Source: Atherinomorus stipes
Taxonomy: Eukaryota > Chordata > Actinopteri > Atheriniformes > Atherinidae
Direction of reading: 5' to 3'
DNA length: 64,000 nucleotides
Assembly (NCBI GenBank): GCA_023101725.1
Contig: JALJCO010008719.1
Coordinates: forward strand, 62,001-126,000
Position 1 is the stretch's first letter, and each line of letters begins with the position of its first letter. Positions 56,898 to 64,000 of this stretch are shown here, piece by piece. The notes below the pieces were generated by a model, which did no database searches, had not been told where the DNA came from, and was given only the letters and a program-made list of their open reading frames with translations. The position numbers and the translations under genes are program-made.

Positions 56898-57519
56898 AGG
56901 GATATTGTGTAAGTTCTCCTGTGTTTTATTCACAAAAACTGATTATTTGGTTCAAAAGTGTTGTTTCATTAATCAGTTATCACTCTCATCAACAAACTGA
57001 AGTGCTCCTCTAAGTTCTAAATTTGCCGTTCGTATCATTCATTTACACATCGAGCGGGGCGGCTCGGTGGAGGCTGCCATGTCGTATCGCCATGTTTTTG
57101 CGTTCGGGAGAAGCGTGACAGTAGGAAAACACAGAAACTCACCGGACACACCGGAGTTTTCAGCTCAGTTCGAGGTAATGCCTTTGAAAAGTCACCGCGC
57201 TGCAGTGGGGGAGAAACCAGCGTCTCACTGATGCTGCGTTCACGTGCAGTCGGGCAGACGGCCATTGGTAACAAACCAGATGTCATTTTAATCAATGAAG
57301 CCGAGCGAAAGACGGTAAAACAGGGGTCAGGGAAAACAATACGACATCGCCATGACAACAAATCAGATGTGGACTGATGTCAGTGTAACTGACGGACCAC
57401 ATCTTCACATAGAGGCCGGTGATAACTTTACATGCAGCGGATGTCGTCGGTCTGCCCGGTTTCACACGAATGCAGCATGAAAAGTACGAGGGAGCTGCTC
57501 CCAATTACACAGTGTCCCT
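56898..57519. mobile_element. TTAA-flanked element, family B copy 2 (622 bp)
   Basis: The element is flanked by TTAA (56894-56897 and 57520-57523). Its length and ends are identical to the copy at 10689-11310, with only scattered substitutions, several at CpG sites. No coding capacity is apparent beyond short shared frames. Confidence 0.85.
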
Positions 57520-57898
57520 TTAATAATGGCCGCACATCAACATTATTTATCAAACTGGAACAACACCCTGCCGGATCTGAGTGGGTCAGAGTCAAAACTC
57601 CGCCCCCCCGACTTGCGACTAAGTTCCTCGGACAGTAAAGGGAGCAGACCCAGACAGAGTGCAGCCGGTGTCTTGCGACACCTCCAAAGCTTCTCACTGA
57701 ACTTTCTGGTCGGCTTTAAATTCTGCTGGTTTACTCTCCAGTTCACTGATCTTTCTTTTGGAAGGCTGCCTCCTGCTAAAAATCTCCACATGTTCGCGCT
57801 ACTTATCAACCTGAGCTAAACGCTAGCTGTTAGTAAACGGGAGTAGCGCAGTGGATGGTCTTCTTGTGTCACGAGTGTCTGTTTGAGTCTGTGTTCAT

Positions 57899-58320
57899 TA
57901 GGGCTGCACGATTCTGGGAAAAATGTAAATCACGATTTTTTTTTTTGTTTAAGATTGAGATCACGATTCTCTGGCACGATTTTTTTTTTCCCAAAAAAAA
58001 TTTTGTTGCACAAATAAACTAACAAATAAAAAAACTATTCAAAAGGTGGTTCAAAATAAAGCATGTGTTTGCACAAGAGCTTTGTTGGAGCACTTCTTTG
58101 GCAGATGCACAGTTGTAGTTTAGTATTGGTTAGGGGGTGGGGAAGCAACGGCAGTGCTGCATTTGAGAGCGCTTGAAAAATATCTGCGAAGAATGGAAAC
58201 TTTTATTTGTGATGCAGCTCATGATTAAAAATGCTTCAGAATCATTGAGGGTAGCAATGAGATTACATGTTTGTCTGAATTGAGATCACGATTTTTTTAA
58301 CGATTAATTGTGCAGCCCTA
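57899..58320. mobile_element. hAT MITE, 8-bp TSD (GTGTTCAT/GTGAACAT)
   Basis: The left end TAGGGCTGCACGATTCTGG pairs with the right end CGATTAATTGTGCAGCCCTA; ATCACGATTTTTTT occurs near both ends. The flanks match at 6 of 8 positions. Length is 422 bp. Confidence 0.82.
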
Positions 58321-58353
58321 GTGAACATGCTCGTCGCTCATACAGGCAAGTGT

Positions 58354-58577
58354 ATCTATCTGCGGCTTGCAACCCAGGGGGCGTGTCCCATAGTGGGCGT
58401 TTCCTATGGTGTGAATGTCGCATAGTGGGTGGGTCTGGTTAGGTTTAGGGGAAGGGTCAGGGGTAGGGCTAGATTTTACCGTGCTCTCATAGGCCTGGTG
58501 GGCGTGTCGTCGAGTGACGTCACGCCACAACACGCCCACTCTACGACACGCCTCTGTCTTACGAGCCGCAGATAGAC
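58354..58577. mobile_element. MITE with ATCTATCTGCGGCTTG ends
   Basis: ATCTATCTGCGGCTTG at the left pairs with CGAGCCGCAGATAGAC at the right. Inverted GGCGTGTC / GACACGCC motifs lie just inside. GGTTAGGTTTAGGGG near 58438 is part of this repeat and not a telomere. Confidence 0.7.
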
Positions 58578-58903
58578 CCTTCTCCATACAGGCAGACAGC
58601 AGAGAAGCACCAAGAAGAAATCCACCACTGAAATGAAGATAAACGTAACTAATTTGATAGAGCATTTACTCGCCATGTGGTGGGTAGACCTCTGAGATTT
58701 ACTTACCAAACGGAAATTTAGTCGCATTTGGCGCCTGTAGTAGTAGTACACCTGACCTGTACTCTCTCCTTGTGTTTTATTAGACAGAATGAAGTTCATA
58801 CTGCAGTCAAAGTATGACGGAAAATGTAATGGTTTTCATACCACTACGTTTTTATACCGCGGTATATCTTGAAACCTAAAACCGGCATATCCCTAGATTG
58901 TAT

Positions 58904-60955
58904 CAGCCATCGACCAATGAAAAAATATCTGTATCGGCTTGAAAAATTGAGATTGAGTCTGTGTAAATGCATTATTATAATATTATTTGTATGCACTTTG
59001 CAACATTCATTCCTTCAGTTCAAAGGTTTTACACAAAACTGTATAGTCTATTCATAGAATTTATCCGACCCCTCCCTACATGGATGCCAGCATACATAAA
59101 TACTATGCACCCAAGTAAAAGGCATCATGTTAAGAGGGCAGCTTTTCTCTGAAACCAGTCAATACATAACTCCCATCTTGGCTTTAAACTAAAACCTAGA
59201 GAAACCCAGGGTTGAAAGCTTGGGAGAAAATGTCAAGTTGAGAGTGTACATAAACAAGGCTAAAGTTAGGCAAAGGGAGTGGTGTCTCCAACAGTGATGC
59301 AGGCTGTATATGATCATCATCCGAGTATAAATACCCATCTGACTCCACAAGCTAACCTTTCACACTTTAGCCTCTCAAGAAGAATAAAAATTTGTCTCCA
59401 GCAACTGCTAACGCTAAAAGCATCGTTCCTCAGCAACTGGTATATATTTATATGTAAACACGCATGCTACAAAGATTCCTCGGTCAGGATGATGAAAGAA
59501 CTCCAAACACAAAACCTAGAGGGGCATCAGATGACGCAGATGATGGATTAAGTTCAATTACGGTCCGTTGTTGCCAAGCAGGTTTATGTCGGCCACAGTG
59601 TCAGCCACACTGGCTTCATTGTCAGAAAATCTTTTTTTAAAAAGTTATATTTTTCTGCATTGTCAAAGGTTAAAGGGGGATATAACATTGAAACACCTTG
59701 TGCATTTGAAGGAAGAGAGAATCAACTCAAGCTGGAATAAACTTTCCGTCTTTTTTGTGCCTTGCTTTTTCGTCATCGACAGTGCAGCCAAGTCATCAAT
59801 CTGCAGATTTACCTGCACAGCTCCATTAACTGCTTTAAAATGAAATCCTTCACCAGTGAACCAACATATATCTGAATACTTCCTGTTCTTTAAAGTGGGC
59901 TAATTCATACTGGGCCAAGAAGATTATAAGTATCATTTCCAGCAGTTTGAGGCGGTCCATTTACACCTGTGCTCTGAAAGCATGAGAGAAGTAGGTGAAA
60001 GGGCATGAGAAGAAAAAAAAAAGAGTGCAACAAAAGGAGAGAGACAGCTTTGGAAGCACTTGTATTGCAAATAAAGAATGCCCTTTATAGCCATCAACTC
60101 ACAATGATTTTCAATCACAAGAAATACACAAGGAACATTGACTCAAACAGATTTTGCACACCTGTATGGCTGAATGAACATTATAGGTGCTGAAAATCCT
60201 CTACAGGTGTTAAAAATGATGACCCAGTACCAGGTTATTTGGCACTTGTTGAGAGAAGGAGGGTATGTAAGCAGCGTTATCAAAAGCAGAACTTTAACCA
60301 CAGATGATGAAGCTGTTTTGGAAGACAAATGCTCTAAGACAGAATAACATCTTAAAATTTAATGTGAGGGATTAAGAGAAAAAAATCTGGGGCAGGTAAA
60401 TGTTGGCAATCATGAGAGTATGTAGTGCTGCAGGTATAGGACCCACTCAGCGTGCACATTAGCACAGATCTGACTCAAAAAAAAAAAAAAAATATCTGAG
60501 AGTGGGATGTACAAATTATGCAGACCCTTTCAGCTTGTTGCAACAAAACAAAGAGTGGCAGAGGGAGAGTGGGCAGCTGAATAAATAGTGTGTGAAACAC
60601 TATGTTGTCGATATCGTGTCTACTTTCATATTTGGTGGAATTACTGGACGTCATGATGATTCATGTTTTAAGAAAGATGTAGGCACTCCATGTCAGTCAC
60701 CGCATGATCACCACGACAACACACTGGTTGCAGCTTAAGCTTGATTTACATAATTATGGCATGACAGTATTTCCTACACATGCACCTGTGATGCACCAGA
60801 AATATAACTATACATAGCCATGACGCAGACCACAACAATTAAGACTGTGACTAATGACCCCGTTTAGCTCTGTGCAACAATGATGCTTATTTTTAAAAAA
60901 AAAGAAAGCATGCAATGGACTTTAATAGTCCATGTTGGTGATAATAAACACAATA
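58904..60955. other. Intronic sequence, no gene recognised
   Basis: AT-rich with A runs near 60012 and 60478-60493. No element ends and no domain-bearing frame were seen. Confidence 0.4.
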
Positions 60956-60963
60956 ATCAGCAC

Positions 60964-61177
60964 TAGACCTGGGCGATATGGATTAAGTCATCGTTTCATT
61001 CAGTTCACCTGGAAAGGTTGAAGTTGATTTTAGATTAATTCTGACATCATACAAAAAACCAAATATCCTTAACTTTTTGTGAGTAGTCCATGTCGACATA
61101 TGCGATATGGTCCAATTCCATATCACATTTAAAAATGTCTCGATATATTTTTTATATCAATATATTGCCCAGCCCTA
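60964..61177. mobile_element. hAT MITE, 214 bp, 8-bp TSD (ATCAGCAC/ACCAGCAA)
   Basis: The left end TAGACCTGGGCGATATGG pairs with the right end ATATATTGCCCAGCCCTA. The flanks match at 6 of 8 positions. The left end resembles the inverted right end of the hAT at 43126-44438, so they may share a family. Confidence 0.8.
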
Positions 61178-61507
61178 ACCAGCAATCTAATTCCACAGAT
61201 GCCCTCCCCATTTTCAAAATTGCTGCAACTTTAGTTAAACAACTGTTGCACAACTTGTCCCCCATTTTTTTATATGGCTACAGTCATCTATTACCAATGT
61301 TTAAAGGGCACAAGGAAACAAATCCATGGCAATGAAACTCTGCAAACAATAAGTGTAATGACACATTTATTACAGAGCAACAACGTGTACATTAGGGGTC
61401 CTCAATTTTCCCCGAGGGCCAAAAAAATGTCCTCGCTGCCAAGGCAAGGGCCAACTTCTTTTTATTTGTTTTGTTTTGTTTTGTTTTTTTGTTGTTTTTT
61501 TTTTTTT

Positions 61508-61524
61508 GGGGGGGGGGGGGGGGG
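61508..61524. repeat. Poly-G tract (17 G) after a T-rich run
   Basis: Seventeen consecutive G residues directly follow a T-rich stretch at 61456-61507, inside the hAT at 61393-63797. Confidence 0.9.
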
Positions 61525-62582
61525 TTAATACCAGCGGTAACTCCTGTGACACGGCTTTGTAATAAGTATGATATTACATGTATTGTATGATTAATGAAAT
61601 GTAAAGTGTATATTATGTAATAGTAGCTATAATACTTAAATACTTTTATCTTCCATCCAGGCTAGACTGCACTGACAACCTTAAAATCAGCTCTGCTTCA
61701 TGACACTAACAGCATCAGTGTTTATATGGCACATGATATGACCATATTAATCATCATGTGACAGCTGAATGCTGTGAAGGCACGTTACATTTCTGATCTT
61801 CATCACAGAATAATCAAGAATAATCATCAATAAATGACTGAAACGTGGTAGTTAAAAAAAAAACACTGATGACAAAAGAAAGGTAAATTTTTGTTTAAAG
61901 TCCTAATGAAACCATTTCATGCAGTGGAGGTGCGTTAAATATCCTTGAAGTTCACATCTCAGATAACATGCTGGATTAAACACCTGCAGCTGATCCATTT
62001 TAAGCTACTACCGCAATGTGTATTCTCTGCAGGAGGAAAAACTCCGGCTGCTCCTCGAGGAGCAACTGGTTCCTCCTCCATCTCACTAATGAACTCACTG
62101 GCTGCCATTCACGTGTTTCCAGGTTAATTCAAATCCAAACGTTAACTGCCAATCACGTGTTTCCACATTAATTAAGGGTTTTAATCGGCGGAGCTACTTT
62201 AATCTCTGGCGGAGCTTGTCAGAGAGAACCAAGGGCTCATGTTAATTTTTTTCGGTAGTTTTCATCTAATCCAGCAGATGGCTGTGTCAGACAAGCTTAA
62301 AAAAACCTACCAGGAAGTGATGCAATTCTATGATGCTTCCTGTGTTGTTAGCGGTTGTTAGAGCTAACCGGCTGAAGTGTGCTGGATCCTGTTGCAAGGG
62401 TGAGAGAACATGGCGACCGGTCGTAATCGAAGCAGTTTAGGAGGTGGATGAAGGAGGAAAGTTTGTGGAAAAAGTGATCGGTGACAGACAGGCGCAATCG
62501 ATCGAAGACACGATGGAAATACAGCAGCGAAGTGCGGCAGCTGAAAGAGAAAGTAAGTCAACAGCACGCGGTTGTTTCCCGC

Positions 62583-62606
62583 GGGGGGGGGGGGGGGGGG
62601 GGGGGG
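62583..62606. repeat. Poly-G tract (24 G)
   Basis: Twenty-four consecutive G residues preceded by CCGC, inside the hAT at 61393-63797. G-quadruplex formation is possible and the length may be an assembly estimate. Confidence 0.9.
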
Positions 62607-63576
62607 TGCGTGTGCACCCAATCTGCAGTAGCGGCAGGAGGGAGAGAGGGAGGGAGGAGTAGAGAGACGTTTCTGCTCTATGTTTCTGCCAAATATTATG
62701 TTGTGAAACAAACTTGTTGTGGCTTATTCAGCTAGTAAATAATTATTTTGCCACCAAAACTCTTTTCTCAGTGTTGTATTTGTTGTTTCATAGAAGTAAA
62801 CAGCTGTTCAGATGATGAAGGTGTCACTAAAGTAAAAAAATATTGGCATCAAAGACACTTTTCCACTTGAAGCGGACCTCCGCATTTAAAGCTAGTTGTC
62901 TCTACTTTTTGGTCAGAAACAGGCATTTTTGCTGCAACAAAGCCATATTCTACAGCAAATTACTAAAGAATGGAAAAAGCTAGAAACAAATGTTTTTTTT
63001 CTGATAAAAGAAGAGAGTCTAAGCTTTCCTTTGGTACATTCAGTGTTTGTATTGGCATAGTACACAATATTCTGTGGATCTCCCGAAATCAGTGAAAATG
63101 CTTAAAAATCCTGGCAATATGGAGCGCTCTGCTCGGAAAAGGTGTGGCAGTCAATGAGTTAAAATAGACCTGTGGACCTCCATAAACTGCTGTTGGTTCT
63201 TACACCGGAGAAGACAATTTAAACCGGCTGGCCGCCACTAACAGGACAGAGAAACGAAACCTAAGACGCATCTCAGAGTTGTGCTGCGTTCAAGACAGCT
63301 GGGAAATAACGCGATCATCATCAGCCCAATAAGGGTAAAACTATTAAAAGCTCACGTGGGCTTCGTTACCAAGCCAATATTGAAATCAATTAAATCTACG
63401 ATATTTGGGGGAGGGGTTAAGAATGTTTCAGGGGCTCCAGTTCCTCTAAACAGGCTTAACAACATTTTTGTCCCTGGTAGAGTTTAAAAACACTGACATT
63501 AGTGTCTGATTTTGAAGTGGTTGATGTGTTTTCTGACGTGAGCTCTGTCCACTGTGCTGGAGCCTGATGTGAGCGC

Positions 63577-63600
63577 GGGGGGGGGGGGGGGGGGGGGGGG
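63577..63600. repeat. Poly-G tract (24 G)
   Basis: Twenty-four consecutive G residues preceded by GAGCGC, in the same hAT element and of the same length as the tract at 62583. Confidence 0.9.
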
Positions 63601-64000
63601 TGTGTAGCGGAGAAACCCTGAGAGGATTACGGTCGCTCCCCCCACCAGGTCTGGTAGGAGAGGGGGGTACCCTGCCTATGTACACTGAAATAGAACCAAA
63701 CATGCTTTATTTCACCTTTTCAAAGTTTATCACATTGTCTCACCGAGTCTGCGCGGGCCTGACATTTTGCCTGTGGGCCGCTAATTGGGGATCCCTGGTG
63801 TACATAAATGCATACAATGGTATAGTTTTGAAGGTTCCAGTTTTGAAGATTTTGAGTGTAAAATCAGGCAAAGTAAAGCTCAACAAAGAATGAACATGAG
63901 AATAAAAAATAGAGGTTAACTTAAAAATTAGCTTTATTTTCAGCAAAGATATTGAGTGATGGTCTTCCCTTCTGTGGGCACACTGAATCCTTAGAAAGGA

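Larger units (their letters stand above)
56360..58895. mobile_element. Possible 2.5-kb hAT hosting three nested elements
   Basis: The left end TAGGGATGGGCACAATCAAT and the right end GGCATATCCCTA would be short hAT TIRs. The flanks GCTGATAT and GATTGTAT match at only 5 of 8 positions, so the pairing is tentative. Support comes from the flanks, which read as one interrupted sequence rich in GGCTGATA/TATCAGCC. It contains a TTAA element (56898-57519), an hAT MITE (57899-58320) and a further MITE (58354-58577). Confidence 0.4.
61393..63797. mobile_element. hAT element, 2.4 kb, perfect 8-bp TSD (GTGTACAT)
   Basis: The left end TAGGGGTCCTCAATTTTCCC and the right end TAATTGGGGATCCCTG are inverted hAT termini with the GAGGGCCA / TGGGCCGC subterminal blocks of a common family. 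GTGTACAT flanks both sides exactly (61385-61392 and 63798-63805). Three long G tracts lie inside. An ATG at about 62410 with a GTAAGT donor near 62556 is exon-like but unassigned, and no catalytic motif was recognised. Confidence 0.9.
48245..64000 (-). other. mrpl23: mrpl23 upstream intron (partial; at least 15.7 kb)
   Basis: Everything to the right of the exon at 48162-48244 is inferred to be an upstream intron, because the ~46 N-terminal residues (the LGGPQLRVFRTNFF-type block) could not be found on the minus strand. A small divergent first exon could have been missed. The region is dominated by the palindromes and hAT elements listed below. Confidence 0.55.

Noticed and set aside
58435..58460. 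Telomere-like GGTTAGGTTTAGGGG sequence
   Set aside because: Part of a MITE bounded by inverted ATCTATCTGCGGCT ends; not a tandem TTAGGG array.
48245..64000. N-terminal mrpl23 exons
   Set aside because: I looked on the minus strand for the LGGPQLRVFRTNFF-type block and for an exon ending in GA at a donor, and found none; they probably lie beyond the right edge.

Overview
This is a vertebrate window, almost certainly from a ray-finned (teleost) fish. It has intron-rich, AT-biased sequence with CA and TA microsatellites. Tc1-type transposons, many hAT-type elements with 8-bp target-site duplications (TSDs), TTAA-flanked elements and L2-like LINE 3' tails make up much of it. It contains no bacterial-style operon, rRNA, intact tRNA or CRISPR array. 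All identifications were made by reading the sequence and from memory of protein families; no search was run.

The only host gene I can support is mrpl23 (mitochondrial large-subunit ribosomal protein uL23m) on the minus strand. Three consecutive coding exons are visible: 48162-48244, 45259-45332 and the terminal exon 1823-1987. Their phases join without a gap (2/1, 1/0, 0/stop), and they encode about 106 C-terminal residues of a protein of roughly 150. The first ~46 residues are not seen and probably lie beyond the right edge. The gene is therefore a short coding sequence spread over more than 46 kb, with a 43.3-kb last intron. Nearly everything else in the window is intron, filled with transposable elements.

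Layout: 1-1016 downstream flank; 1017-1822 3' UTR; 1823-1987 last exon. 2-9 kb: intron with a TIR element, an hAT MITE and a dead Tc1. 9.8-14.6 kb: a deep nest of elements (hAT > Tc1 > TTAA element, and hAT containing a LINE tail plus a near-identical copy of a segment from 7.1-7.5 kb). 14.6-18.9 kb: mostly unassigned, with one 33-40 bp tandem repeat. 18.9-22.1 kb: two adjacent hATs, one carrying a TTAA element. 22-35 kb: scattered MITEs, a 1.3-kb element with GGCCCTC ends, and three copies plus a fragment of one TTAA family. 35-36.4 kb: nested hATs with a large inverted repeat. 40-44.4 kb: a dead Tc1 split by an hAT, then hAT sequence holding unexplained exon-like blocks. 45-48.3 kb: two mrpl23 exons. 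48.5-50.6 kb: two large palindromes 32 bp apart. 52-64 kb: four further large hAT insertions with nested MITEs and long poly-G tracts.

The best leads for something undescribed are the 1150-bp palindrome at 49484-50633 (outward-facing ATG frames in a strong initiation context), the exon-like blocks at 41774-41950 and 43780-43952 (compatible phases but reversed order), and the 443-bp near-identical duplication between 7066-7508 and 12409-12854.
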